Positions 32,988 through 41,550 of a DNA stretch of 47,634 bases are shown in pieces. Origin of the DNA: Rhizobium sp. Root483D2 (GTDB taxonomy: Bacteria; Pseudomonadota; Alphaproteobacteria; Rhizobiales; Rhizobiaceae); the NCBI RefSeq assembly GCF_001426685.1, contig NZ_LMFB01000010.1, forward strand, positions 244 through 47,877. The letters are read 5' to 3'. A program made the position numbers and the translations under genes. The notes beneath the pieces are model-generated. The model did no database searches, was not told the origin of the DNA, and worked only from the letters and a program-made list of their open reading frames with translations. Numbering within the stretch: position 1 is the stretch's first letter; each line of letters opens with the position of its first letter.

Positions 32988-34484
32988 ATGGAATTCAATG
33001 GCATGACGGCAGAGACGACAGCAACCACGGCCCTTCAAAGGCAGCCGGCCCGCGTGGGGTTTTTCCGCGGCCTTTCCGGCCGGCTTTTGTTCCTAACGGT
33101 TGTTTTCGTCATGCTCGCCGAAGTGCTGATTTTCGTTCCGTCCGTTGCCAATATGCGCATCCGCTGGATGGAAGACAGGCTGAACACGGCCGCTGCCGCA
33201 GGCGTCGTGGTCGATGGCCTGCAGGACGTGCAGCTGTCGCGCCCGCTGCAGGAAGAAACCCTGATGGCGACCGGCACCAAGGCCATCGTTCTCAGGCGCA
33301 AGGACGAATCGCGGTTGATCGCGGCCGTCGACATGCCGCCGGAAATTGACGCCCAGTACGACGTTGCCGCGATGACGCCGATCGCCGCCATCCGCGATGC
33401 CTTCGATACGCTGCTGTTTGGCGGCGGCAAGGTGGTGCGGATCTATGGGCCGATCGGCGAAAGCGATGCGATCATTGAAGTGGTGATGTCGGACAAGAGC
33501 CTGCGCAAGGCGATGCTGGTCTATTCGCGCAACGTCTTCTTCCTGTCGCTCGCCATTTCGCTGTTTACCGCCGCGCTGATCTTTCTGGCCATCAACCGGC
33601 TGATGATCGTGCCGATCCGGCGCATGACGACGAATATGCAGGAATTCGCAACCGAGCCATCCAATCCGGCCCGCGTTCTCGATCCGGCTTCAGGGCGCGA
33701 CGAACTCTCGATCGCCGGGCAGCATCTGTCTGCCATGCAGCAGCAGCTGCAAAAGACGCTGAAGCAGCAGAAGAACCTCGCCGATCTCGGCCTTGCCGTG
33801 TCGAAGATCAATCATGATATGCGCAATATCCTGGCTTCGGCGCAGCTGATCTCCGACCGCCTTGCCGATGTCGATGATCCGATCGTCAAGCGGTTTGCAC
33901 CCACGCTGTTGCGCACCATCGACCGGGCCGTCGGGTATACCACCGAGGTTCTGTCCTATGGCCGCACCACCGAGCCGGAGCCGCATCGCCGGTTCGTCAA
34001 GCTGCGGCCGCTGGTGAGCGATGTCGGCGAAATGCTGGCGATCGATCCGGGCTCCGGCATCGAGTTCGGCATGCAGATCCCCGAGGATCTGCAGGTCGAT
34101 GCCGACAGCGAGCAGCTGTTCCGCGTCGTCCACAATATCTGCCGCAATGCGGTCGAGGCGCTGACGAACGGCCAGGCCGATAGCAACGCGCCGCGCACAA
34201 TCAACGTCTCGGCAATGCGCACCGGCAGCGTCGTCAGCATCTCTGTTGATGATACCGGGCCGGGCATGCCCGCCAAGGCGCGCGAACACCTGTTTACCGC
34301 CTTCAGAGGCTCCGCCCGCTCCGGCGGCACAGGTCTCGGCCTTGCCATTGCCCGCGAACTGGTGCTCGCCCATGGCGGCACCATCGCGCTGGTGGAAAAG
34401 CCGACGCCGGGAACCCTGTTCAGGATCGAACTGCCCGACCGCCCGGTACCGCTCGATGCGTTCCGCTCGAAAGCCCGTCACTGA
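32988..34484 (+). CDS. Membrane sensor histidine kinase (orphan)
   Basis: 498 residues. Membrane helices at about 30-52 (LLFLTVVFVMLAEVLIFVPS) and 183-205 (NVFFLSLAISLFTAALIFLA) bracket a periplasmic sensor of about 130 residues with no recognised domain. A HAMP-like linker (IVPIRRMTTNMQEFA) leads to the acceptor His in KINHDMRNILAS, N box VVHNICRNAVEALTN, G1 VDDTGPGMP and G2 GGTGLGLAIARELVLAHGG. Its ATG is five bases after the flavoprotein stop, so it belongs to that operon. No response regulator is present. It might sense the membrane or redox state handled by its two partners; that is inference. Confidence 0.9.
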   Translation: MEFNGMTAETTATTALQRQPARVGFFRGLSGRLLFLTVVFVMLAEVLIFVPSVANMRIRWMEDRLNTAAAAGVVVDGLQDVQLSRPLQEETLMATGTKAIVLRRKDESRLIAAVDMPPEIDAQYDVAAMTPIAAIRDAFDTLLFGGGKVVRIYGPIGESDAIIEVVMSDKSLRKAMLVYSRNVFFLSLAISLFTAALIFLAINRLMIVPIRRMTTNMQEFATEPSNPARVLDPASGRDELSIAGQHLSAMQQQLQKTLKQQKNLADLGLAVSKINHDMRNILASAQLISDRLADVDDPIVKRFAPTLLRTIDRAVGYTTEVLSYGRTTEPEPHRRFVKLRPLVSDVGEMLAIDPGSGIEFGMQIPEDLQVDADSEQLFRVVHNICRNAVEALTNGQADSNAPRTINVSAMRTGSVVSISVDDTGPGMPAKAREHLFTAFRGSARSGGTGLGLAIARELVLAHGGTIALVEKPTPGTLFRIELPDRPVPLDAFRSKARH

Positions 34485-34621
34485 CATCGGATTTTTCCAA
34501 ATGCCGCTGTGAGGCCTTTGGAATGGCGCTGTGCAAAGGCTTTGCGGCTGAAATCCATCCACAGTTTCAAAGATATAAGCAGGCCGTTTCATCAAAAAAC
34601 AAATTTTCTGCCGAAATTCGC

Positions 34622-34650
34622 TTGCATTCCCCGGTGGGACGTTTTAGAGG
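34622..34650 (+). promoter_or_regulatory. Possible promoter of tRNA-Arg
   Basis: TTGCAT at 34622-34627 and TAGAGG at 34645-34650 are spaced by 17 bases and lie 35 bases upstream of the tRNA. The -10 match is poor, so this is only a candidate. The remainder of the 200-bp gap after the kinase gene shows nothing else. Confidence 0.3.
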
Positions 34651-34684
34651 ATCGCCACGCAAGCGGTTGACGCCGCAGCGCGAA

Positions 34685-34761
34685 GCACCCGTAGCTCAGC
34701 TGGATAGAGCATCAGACTACGAATCTGAGGGTCGGACGTTCGAATCGTTCCGGGTGCGCCA
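34685..34761 (+). tRNA. tRNA-Arg (anticodon ACG)
   Basis: 77 bases. The acceptor stem GCACCCG (34685-34691) pairs with CGGGTGC (34751-34757), followed by discriminator G and an encoded CCA. The D arm is AGCTCAGCTGGATAGAGC. The anticodon stem TCAGA/TCTGA encloses the loop CTACGAA with anticodon ACG. The T arm contains GTTCGAATC. All arms fold, and this is the usual CGN-reading arginine tRNA (A34 edited to inosine). I did not see a second copy of its 3' end in the window that would mark an integrated element. Confidence 0.97.
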
Positions 34762-34930
34762 TTTCTTTCAATGACTTATCGGTAGAATAAACGGTTTCCG
34801 CTGGATGGCGGGACGCCGCATCGGCGCAATAGCATTCAATGGCTTTGCGGTGATGTCAGCTTCAATCAACGTCGCAAAGCGCTCGAAAATCGTGGCACGC
34901 TTTCTGCCGCGCGCGCCTCACAAATCCCAA

Positions 34931-35173
34931 TTATCGTTTCTTGCGCAGTGCCTCGATCAGGGTGCGGGTCTTTCCCGTGGCGTAGACGATGTCTTCGCGG
35001 TCGAGATGCACGGTGATTTCGACATCCTTCCAGCCAGCGCCGTTTTCGCGGGCAAAGAGCACCGCGTCTTCCAGCGATGGAAAAACCGAGGCCGGGGTGC
35101 CGGCGATCAGGAACTGCACCGAGCATTCGGCGTCCGAATAGTTACTGAGTGCCTTGATGGGATCAAACGCCAT
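34931..35173 (-). CDS. Conserved-looking hypothetical protein, 80 residues
   Basis: 80 residues, not recognised. It begins MAFDPIKALSNYSDAECSVQ and has an acidic-to-basic layout: a hydrophobic core strand (VQFLIAGTPASVFPSLEDAV), then VEITVHLDREDIVYATGK, and a basic C-terminus ALRKKR. It has no signal peptide or membrane helix, so it is a small cytoplasmic alpha/beta protein. The start ATG 35173 has an excellent AGGAGGA site seven bases upstream, which supports real translation at good level. It stands alone between the tRNA-Arg and an aldo/keto reductase gene. No function is proposed. Confidence 0.75.
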   Translation of the reverse strand: MAFDPIKALSNYSDAECSVQFLIAGTPASVFPSLEDAVLFARENGAGWKDVEITVHLDREDIVYATGKTRTLIEALRKKR

Positions 35174-35366
35174 GATGTCCTCCTGTGCCGCTGCGAACCG
35201 GGCAACGATACGCTCCGGCAGCGCCGCTATAGCCGGAAAATGTCTGTCCGTCTCTCTATGATCATCAAAACATCAGCGGAACGGCGTTGGGCGTGCTTGG
35301 CGGACGAAAGGTGGCCGCAACGTGTGGCTCAGGCCGCGCCGGGAAACCGGTGCGGCCTGGTGTTCT

Positions 35367-36353
35367 TTACCACTTCTGGTGAACGTGAACCTTGATCAGG
35401 CGCTCGTAGACATCGGCAAGGGCAGTCAGTGTTTCAGAGGGGATGGCGGCGAGGTCGCTGGCGGAGGCATTGGCCTTGGCCTGTTCCTCGTTACGGGCGC
35501 CTGGGATGACCACCGACACGGCCTTGCTCTGAAGGATCCATGCAAGCGCAAACTGCGCCATGGACGCGCCCTGTGGCACGAGAGGCCGCACCTGCTCGAC
35601 AGCCTCGAGCGCGACATCCAGCGGCACGCCGGCAAAGGTTTCTCCGACATCGAAGAATTCGCCGTTGCGGTTGAACTTGCGATGATCGTCATCGGCAAAT
35701 TTTGTGTCAGCGGTAATTTTGCCGGAGAGCAGGCCGGACGCCAGCGGCACGCGCACGATGATGCCGACATTCTTTTTCAGCGCCTGCTCGAAGAACAGGT
35801 CATGCGGCCGCTGGCGGAAGATATTGTAGATGATCTGGATGGTCGCGACGCCGGGATATTCGATCGCCTTCAGCGCCTCCTCGACATTGGAGACCGAGAC
35901 GCCGTAATGGCGGATCTTGCCCTTGACGGTCAGATCATCCAGCGCGCCGAACAGATCCGGCCGGTAAAACACTTCGCTCGGCGGGCAATGAAGCTGCACG
36001 AGGTCGAGCGTCTCGACGCCGAGATTGGCAAGGCTGCGGTCGATGAAGGCTTCGATATTGGCGGCTGTGTAGCCCTCGGCCACATGCGGGTTCAGCCGGC
36101 GGCCGGCCTTGGTGGCAACGAACGGCTTGTCGCCGCCGCGATCCTTGAGAACCGATGCGATGATCTTTTCCGAGCGGCCATCGCCATAGACATCGGCCGT
36201 GTCGATGAAGGTGACGCCGGCATCAAGCGCCGCATTCAGCGCGCGCTTGCCGTCTTCCTCGGACACGTCGCCCCAGGCGCCGCCAATCTGCCAGGCGCCG
36301 AAGCCGATTTCCGAAATGGTGGCGCCGGTGCGCCCCAAGGTTCTGTTTTTCAT
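35367..36353 (-). CDS. Aldo/keto reductase
   Basis: 328 residues. NAD(P)H-dependent TIM-barrel reductase. Catalytic Asp and Tyr lie in FIDTADVYGDGRSEKII, Lys in PFVATKAGR and His in LDLVQLHCPP; the cofactor loop is VSVVIPGARNEEQAKANASA. The opening MKNRTLGRTGATISEIGFGA is typical. The start ATG 36353 has AGGA eight bases upstream; the frame stays open to 36548 without a credible site. It is the second such reductase in the window and is not closely similar to the first. The substrate is unknown. Confidence 0.9.
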   Translation of the reverse strand: MKNRTLGRTGATISEIGFGAWQIGGAWGDVSEEDGKRALNAALDAGVTFIDTADVYGDGRSEKIIASVLKDRGGDKPFVATKAGRRLNPHVAEGYTAANIEAFIDRSLANLGVETLDLVQLHCPPSEVFYRPDLFGALDDLTVKGKIRHYGVSVSNVEEALKAIEYPGVATIQIIYNIFRQRPHDLFFEQALKKNVGIIVRVPLASGLLSGKITADTKFADDDHRKFNRNGEFFDVGETFAGVPLDVALEAVEQVRPLVPQGASMAQFALAWILQSKAVSVVIPGARNEEQAKANASASDLAAIPSETLTALADVYERLIKVHVHQKW

Positions 36354-36544
36354 GATATGATCCTCGCCGATGGAGCGCTCCGCTCCGTCAATCCCGCTGC
36401 ATCCGAGCGGAAAATTCTGTTTACCCGCTGTTTCTATTCGGAATATGACGGGGGGGCCAGCAGCCGTTCTTTCAAGACCTTGCGAAGCGGGAAAAACCAT
36501 TCCTGTTTTCAAAGCCTTATTGAAAGGCGTTGCGACAGGATCGA

Positions 36545-37129
36545 TCAATCGTCCGGCGTGATGACCGCCCGGCCACGGCTGAGATCGAGGATCATTCCGG
36601 TCGCGGCCTGAAGCGCATCCTTCGGGATCTGCAGCGAAAGGCTGGCGCCGGTACTGGTAAATGCTTCCGCGCTGATGACGGCGCCAAAGCCGCCAAGGCG
36701 GGCCTTGATCAAGGCCAGGTCGGCAAACTCGCAGTCCAAAGTCGCCGCGATCGTCTCGATGACCTCGACCTTTTCGGCTGCGCGCAGGCAGATCGCCGCC
36801 GTGCCGCCATAGGCGCGGATCAGACCGCCGCTGCCCAACAGCGTGCCGCCAAACCAGCGGGTGACGACAACGGCAATATGATCGAGCCCCTGACCGTCTA
36901 TGGCCTGCAGGATCGGCTTGCCCGCAGTGCCGCTTGGTTCGCCGTCATCATTGAAGCGGTAGGTCTGGCCGATGCGGAAGGCCCAGCAATTGTGGCTGGC
37001 CGTCAGGTCGGATTGTTCGTTGATAAAGTCCCTGGCCGCCGGCTCGCTGGACACGGGGCCGCAGACAGCGAGAAACCGGCTCTTCTTGATGTCTTGCGCG
37101 TGGGTTTCGATGCGTTGAAGCGTCAACAT
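36545..37129 (-). CDS. YigZ/IMPACT-family protein
   Basis: 194 residues. It matches the YigZ/UPF0029 family: KKSRFLAVCGPVSSEPAARD, the conserved ASHNCWAFRIG and FNDDGEPSGTAGKPILQAID, then VVVTRWFGGTLLGSGGLIRA, with a C-terminal ferredoxin-like domain. IMPACT in eukaryotes inhibits the kinase GCN2; the bacterial role is not settled, with ties to ribosome or peptide metabolism only suggested. The start ATG 37129 matches the family. It lies between an aldo/keto reductase and DUF2585 on the same strand, with gaps of 191 and 61 bp. Confidence 0.9.
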   Translation of the reverse strand: MLTLQRIETHAQDIKKSRFLAVCGPVSSEPAARDFINEQSDLTASHNCWAFRIGQTYRFNDDGEPSGTAGKPILQAIDGQGLDHIAVVVTRWFGGTLLGSGGLIRAYGGTAAICLRAAEKVEVIETIAATLDCEFADLALIKARLGGFGAVISAEAFTSTGASLSLQIPKDALQAATGMILDLSRGRAVITPDD

Positions 37130-37190
37130 TGGCTGGCCCGTTTGCGCGGTGATAGTGCATCGGGCAGCCCAATGTGAAGGGAGCGTTCCC

Positions 37191-37784
37191 TCAAAGCGCG
37201 CTCTGCCACGCCTTCACCGCATCCAGCGGATAGACCAGCATCAGCACGTTCAGCGTCAGATTATCGCGGATCAGCCAGCCGGTGAAAATCTCGAAGAAGA
37301 CGGCGATGGCGACGGTCAAGGCGATTGGCGCCTGCCTGGCGAAGAAGAAGCCGAGCGCCATGAACACCGTGTCCATCGCCGAATTGAGAATGCTGTCGCC
37401 GTAATAGTCGAGCGAGACGGTGGCTGTGCGGTAGCGGTCGATGATGAGGGGGGAGTTTTCGAGAAGTTCCCAGCCAGATTCGATCACCAGTGCCAAAAGC
37501 AGCTTTGCCGCCAGCGGCTTGCCGCGCAGGGTCAGATGGGCAAGCCCGTAAAACAGGAAGCCGTGGATGATATGGGAGGGCGTATACCAGTCGGCCAGAT
37601 GCTGCGAATTGCCCGGACCATTGGCATTGGGCTCGAACAGCTTGATATAGCCGCATTCGCAGATCGGCGTGCGGCCCATCCAGTATTCGATGACGATCTG
37701 CAGGATGAGAACGCCAGCGCACGCGGCAAGCCAGAGCGTGGCGGCGCGCGGCGAACGGTTTTCTGCCGGAACCAGCGTGGTCAC
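37191..37784 (-). CDS. DUF2585 membrane protein
   Basis: 197 residues. It matches the DUF2585/UPF0314 family, restricted mainly to alphaproteobacteria: an N-terminal helix, [40 protein letters not shown], and [18 protein letters not shown] with three to four further hydrophobic segments. The function is unknown. The start is GTG 37784, whose GTGA overlaps the stop of the septation protein A gene, so translation is coupled. The long open extension upstream in this frame lies opposite real codons and is not used. Confidence 0.9.
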   Translation of the reverse strand: MTTLVPAENRSPRAATLWLAACAGVLILQIVIEYWMGRTPICECGYIKLFEPNANGPGNSQHLADWYTPSHIIHGFLFYGLAHLTLRGKPLAAKLLLALVIESGWELLENSPLIIDRYRTATVSLDYYGDSILNSAMDTVFMALGFFFARQAPIALTVAIAVFFEIFTGWLIRDNLTLNVLMLVYPLDAVKAWQSAL

Positions 37785-38413
37785 TTCTTGGCATCCTGAT
37801 CGAGCGAATGCTTCATGATCACAGGCATCTGCGACAGGGTGAACAGCACCGTGATCGGCATCGTGCCCCAGACCTTGAAGGCGACCCAGAAATCGGTCGA
37901 GAAATTGCGCCAGACGACCTCGTTGAGCACAGCCAGGAACAGGAAGAAGATGCCCCAGCGGATGGTCAGCTTGCGCCAGCCGGCCTCGTCGAGCTTGAAG
38001 GCGGCATGAAAGACATAACCGAGCAGCGATTTTCCAAACAGCAGGCCGCCGAGCAGGATGACGCCGAACAGCGTGTTGACGATGGTGGGCTTCATCTTGA
38101 TGAACGTATCGTTTTGCAGATAGAGCGTCAGCGCGCCGAAGATGAAGACGACGACGCCGGAGATGAGCGGCATCATCGGCAGGGTGCGGGTCAATATCCA
38201 GGAGACGGTGAGCGCGATCGCAGTTGCGGCCATGAACAGGCCGGTGGCGATGAAGATCGGCCCGCCGAGTTCGGTCAAAGCCGGGAATTTCTGCGCCAGC
38301 CACTCGCCGCGCGAATTGGCGAAGAAGAAGACCACGAGCGGCCCGAGCTCCAGCACCATTTTCAGAAGCGGGCTGATTTCCTTGCGCGGCTTGACCGCCT
38401 CGATCGATGACAT
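37781..38413 (-). CDS. yciB: Septation protein A / inner membrane-spanning protein YciB
   Basis: 210 residues. YciB/IspZ family, about five membrane helices: [60 protein letters not shown], the conserved [20 protein letters not shown], and [20 protein letters not shown]. It is involved in cell envelope synthesis or septation, as shown for Shigella IspA/YciB; the molecular activity is unclear. The start ATG 38413 has AAGGACG upstream, better than ATG 38443. It follows ftsY with a 135-bp gap that contains a half palindromic repeat. Confidence 0.93.
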   Translation of the reverse strand: MSSIEAVKPRKEISPLLKMVLELGPLVVFFFANSRGEWLAQKFPALTELGGPIFIATGLFMAATAIALTVSWILTRTLPMMPLISGVVVFIFGALTLYLQNDTFIKMKPTIVNTLFGVILLGGLLFGKSLLGYVFHAAFKLDEAGWRKLTIRWGIFFLFLAVLNEVVWRNFSTDFWVAFKVWGTMPITVLFTLSQMPVIMKHSLDQDAKK

Positions 38414-38480
38414 GGTAACGTCCTTAAAGCGGTTATCGTGCATGCCCGGTTTGCGGGCTATTCGTCTCTCTTGTCGTCAA

Positions 38481-38508
38481 CCTCGGACTTGCCCCGAGGA
38501 TGACGGAG
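38481..38508. repeat. Half copy of the CTCCGTCAT palindromic repeat
   Basis: Read on minus it begins CTCCGTCATCCTCGG and closes with a hairpin, CCTCGG paired with CCGAGG around GGCAAGT. It corresponds to one arm of the element at 10553-10674. It lies in the gap between ftsY and the septation protein A gene. Confidence 0.6.
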
Positions 38509-38548
38509 TGCCGGGACCCTATAACATCAGCAAAAAGGCAAAACCGGG

Positions 38549-40180
38549 TCAATGGGGAATTCCGGCGATGGCCTCGGCAAAGTCCTTGGCCTCGAACGGT
38601 TCCAGATCGTCCACGCCCTCGCCGACGCCGATGAAATAGACCGGCAGCTTGTGCTTGGCGGAAATGGCGACGAGGATGCCGCCGCGCGCGGTGCCGTCGA
38701 GCTTGGTCATGATCAGGCCGTTGACCCCCGCCACATTGCGGAAGATTTCCACCTGGTTGAGGGCGTTCTGGCCGGTCGTGGCGTCCAGGGTCTGCAACAC
38801 GGTATGCGGTGCATCGGGATCGAGCTTGCCGAGCACGCGGACGATCTTTTCCAGCTCCGCCATCAGTTCCGTGCGGTTCTGCAGGCGGCCGGCGGTATCG
38901 ATGATCAGCACGTCGCTCTTTTTCAGCCGTGCCTGCTCGAAAGCCTCGTAAGCAAGGCCCGCTGCATCGGCGCCGAGTTTTGAGGAGACGATATCGGATT
39001 TGGTGCGCTCGGCCCAGATTTTCAGCTGCTCGATGGCGGCTGCCCGGAACGTGTCGCCGGCGGCTAGCATCACTTTCAGGCCGGCACCCGACAGTTTTGC
39101 CGCCAGCTTGCCGATGGTGGTGGTCTTGCCGGTGCCGTTGACGCCGACGACGAGAATGACATGCGGCTTGTGGCTGAGGTCGAGCTGCAGCGGCTTGGCG
39201 ACGGGGGCCAGAACCTTGGTGATTTCGGCAGCCATGATGCGCGAGACGTCTTCGCCGGACACATCCTTGCCATAGCGCTCGGAAGCCAGCGTATCGGTGA
39301 TGCGCAGCGCCGTCTCGACGCCGAGATCGGCCTGGATCAGCAGGTCTTCCAGATCCTGTAGCGTTTCGTCATCGAGCTTGCGCTTGGTGAACAGCGCGGT
39401 GATCTGGCCGGTCAGCTGCGAGGAAGTGCGCGAAAGCCCCTGGCGCAGGCGCTGGAACCAGGTGAGTTTCTGTTTCGGCGCTTCCGGTGCCGGCTCGACG
39501 GCGCGGCCGGTGGCGAAACCTTTTGGGAGGATGGGGGTTGAGGGCGCTTCTTCAATGTCCGTGTTTGCGGAGAGTTCGTCACCCCCCTCTGCCCCGGAGC
39601 CTGTCCTCGGGCTTGCCGAAGGCAAGACCCGGGGGGGCATCTCCCCCTCAAGGGGGGAGATCAGGCTGGCTTCAGCCTCAGTCGTCTCATTAACTGAAGG
39701 AGGTTGCGTTGAAAGAGCCTCAGACTCCGTCTGATCTCCCCCCTTGAGGGGGAGATGTCCCGAAGGGACAGAGGGGGGTGCTGCAATTTCCTCGATCTCG
39801 GCCGCTTCGGCCTCCGCCTCCAGTAGCGACAGCGGGATCAGACCGATATCGCCGATCTCTTCGACGGCAGGAAGAATGGCCGGGGTCTCCAACTCTTCTT
39901 CAGAAGCTTCATCCACGAATTCAGGCGCTTCAACCGCATCGGCAGAGGGTCCGCCCGCCGTGTCCATTTCCTCCGGCAGGACGGGGTCTGCTGCGACCGG
40001 CAGGTCTTCGATGCGCGAATGCGGCTCGAGCTCGGCTTCGATCGCCCGGGTTTCCTCCGGGCTGAACGTCGATTCCGCCTGGTCCATGACCGCATCGGCC
40101 GCCGGCGTGGCAGTTGGCTCGCCTTCGGCCGGCTTGTCCTTGCCGAATGTGAAGACCTTTTTCAGAAAGCTGAGCGCCAT
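38549..40180 (-). CDS. ftsY: Signal recognition particle receptor FtsY (with in-frame repeat insertion)
   Basis: 543 residues. The SRP receptor GTPase that docks ribosome-SRP complexes at the membrane. N domain at about 240-320 (WFQRLRQGLSRTSSQLTGQI); G domain with G1 GVNGTGKTTTIGKLAAKL, DTFRAAAIEQLKIWAERT, G3 IDTAGRLQNRTELMAELEKI, G4 TKLDGTARGG and the closing GVGEGVDDLEPFEAKDFAEA. The acidic, proline-rich A domain (1-235) is expected to vary. Residues about 134-200 (39580-39780) derive from a palindromic repeat, with APPSVPSGHLPLKGGDQ and SLISPLEGEMPPR as mirror-copy peptides. It precedes septation protein A and follows mtaB. Confidence 0.96.
   Translation of the reverse strand: MALSFLKKVFTFGKDKPAEGEPTATPAADAVMDQAESTFSPEETRAIEAELEPHSRIEDLPVAADPVLPEEMDTAGGPSADAVEAPEFVDEASEEELETPAILPAVEEIGDIGLIPLSLLEAEAEAAEIEEIAAPPSVPSGHLPLKGGDQTESEALSTQPPSVNETTEAEASLISPLEGEMPPRVLPSASPRTGSGAEGGDELSANTDIEEAPSTPILPKGFATGRAVEPAPEAPKQKLTWFQRLRQGLSRTSSQLTGQITALFTKRKLDDETLQDLEDLLIQADLGVETALRITDTLASERYGKDVSGEDVSRIMAAEITKVLAPVAKPLQLDLSHKPHVILVVGVNGTGKTTTIGKLAAKLSGAGLKVMLAAGDTFRAAAIEQLKIWAERTKSDIVSSKLGADAAGLAYEAFEQARLKKSDVLIIDTAGRLQNRTELMAELEKIVRVLGKLDPDAPHTVLQTLDATTGQNALNQVEIFRNVAGVNGLIMTKLDGTARGGILVAISAKHKLPVYFIGVGEGVDDLEPFEAKDFAEAIAGIPH
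39580..39780. repeat. Inverted pair of palindromic repeats inside ftsY
   Basis: The outer 12 bases (39580-39591 and 39769-39780) and a 27-base block (39638-39664 and 39731-39757) are exact inverted copies. Between those blocks the left copy has a longer hairpin (39592-39637) and the right copy a short GTCCC-GAA-GGGAC hairpin. The 66 bases between the two copies are ordinary coding sequence. The total span is 201 bp, exactly 67 codons, and the reading frame is kept. It has the same hairpin-hairpin-G tract design as the intergenic elements at 42555-42702 and about 47556-47577. Confidence 0.85.
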
Positions 40181-40257
40181 TTGAATTCCGTAAACTCAGG
40201 CCGCGTCGGCGGCCATCAATTGCATGACTGAGGCGCGCAGCGCTTCAGATCCCGTAT

Positions 40258-41550
40258 CTATGCCTGCCGCCGCTCCAAAACCGCTTCACTATTCAGAGCT
40301 GCCAGCATGAGATGCTTGCCGTTGTGGCCGGTGATCCGGGCCTGCACGATAGCGCGCGGCTTCAGGCCGGGGACGGCGGCAAGCGTGAAATTTTCCGTAT
40401 GTGCCAAGCCGTTGTTCTCGACAAGCAGGCTTTGCTGCGTTCCGATCATGCTGTCAAGATGGGCCTGGTGCAGCTGAAGTCCAGTGGCGCGCAGCCGGGC
40501 GGCCCGTTCTTTCACCAAAGCGCGGTCGAGCTGCGGCATGCGGGCGGCGGGCGTTCCTGCGCGCGGTGAATAGGGAAAAACATGCAGATGGGCGATATTG
40601 GACTCCTTGGCCAGCCCAATCGCATTTTCAAACATTTCTTCGGTCTCGGTCGGAAAGCCTGCGATCATGTCGGCGCCAAAGCTTATGTCCGGCCGCAGCC
40701 GCCGCACGTCGCGAATGAACGCCAGGGCATCCTCTCTGGAGTGGCGGCGCTTCATCCGCTTCAGGATCATGTCGTCGCCATGCTGCAGCGACAGGTGCAG
40801 ATGCGGCATGAAACGCGGCTCATCGGCGATCAGGTCCATCAAATGGCTGTCAGCCTCGATGCTGTCGATCGAGGAGAGGCGCAGGCGCAGGATATCCGGC
40901 ACCTGTTTCAACAACGTCTTTGCCAGAAGCCCAAGCGATGGCGTTCCCGGCAGGTCGCCGCCATAGCTCGTCGCATCGACGCCGGTCAGCACGATCTCGC
41001 GATAGCCGCTATCCGTCAGTTTGCGCGCCTGATCGACGACGGCGCCCATCGGCACGGAACGGGAATTGCCACGGCCATAGGGGATGATGCAGAAGGTGCA
41101 GCGGTGGTCGCAACCATTCTGCACTTGGATGAAGGCGCGCACATGGCCCTCGATCAGCTTGACCATCTGCGGCGCCGTTTCGCGCACGCTCATGATGTCA
41201 TTGACGCGCAGTTTTTCCTCAGCCGATACGCCGAAATCAGGCAACGACCGGTAGGAAGCGCTCGTCAGCTTTTCCTCGTTGCCGAGCACGGCATCGACCT
41301 CGGGCATTTCGGCAAAGGTCTGCTTTTCGGTCTGGGCGGCACAGCCGGTGACGATGATGCGCGCATGCGGATTGTCGCGGCGCGCCCGGCGGATCGCCTG
41401 GCGGGCCTGGCGCACGGCCTCGCCGGTCACGGCGCAGGTATTGACGAGGATGGCATTGTTCAGCCCCGCCTTTTCGGCCTGCGCCCGCATCACTTCGGAT
41501 TCATAGGTGTTGAGACGGCAGCCGAAGGTTATGACATCGACGCCGCTCAA
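40258..41550 (-). CDS. mtaB: tRNA (t6A37) methylthiotransferase MtaB
   Basis: 430 residues. Radical SAM enzyme that adds a methylthio group to t6A at position 37 of ANN-decoding tRNAs. The N-terminal UPF0004 domain holds Cys in [16 protein letters not shown] and VNTCAVT, with another Cys in [10 protein letters not shown]. The radical SAM CxxxCxxC is in [19 protein letters not shown]-terminal TRAM-like stretch begins near residue 360. The start is TTG 41550, whose TTGA overlaps the dapF stop codon; the longer frame runs opposite dapF. It lies between dapF and ftsY, an order I recall as conserved in rhizobia. Confidence 0.93.
   Translation of the reverse strand: MSGVDVITFGCRLNTYESEVMRAQAEKAGLNNAILVNTCAVTGEAVRQARQAIRRARRDNPHARIIVTGCAAQTEKQTFAEMPEVDAVLGNEEKLTSASYRSLPDFGVSAEEKLRVNDIMSVRETAPQMVKLIEGHVRAFIQVQNGCDHRCTFCIIPYGRGNSRSVPMGAVVDQARKLTDSGYREIVLTGVDATSYGGDLPGTPSLGLLAKTLLKQVPDILRLRLSSIDSIEADSHLMDLIADEPRFMPHLHLSLQHGDDMILKRMKRRHSREDALAFIRDVRRLRPDISFGADMIAGFPTETEEMFENAIGLAKESNIAHLHVFPYSPRAGTPAARMPQLDRALVKERAARLRATGLQLHQAHLDSMIGTQQSLLVENNGLAHTENFTLAAVPGLKPRAIVQARITGHNGKHLMLAALNSEAVLERRQA

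Noticed and set aside
34685..34761. tRNA-Arg as attachment site of an integrated element
   Set aside because: No integrase gene and no second copy of the tRNA 3' end were seen in the window.
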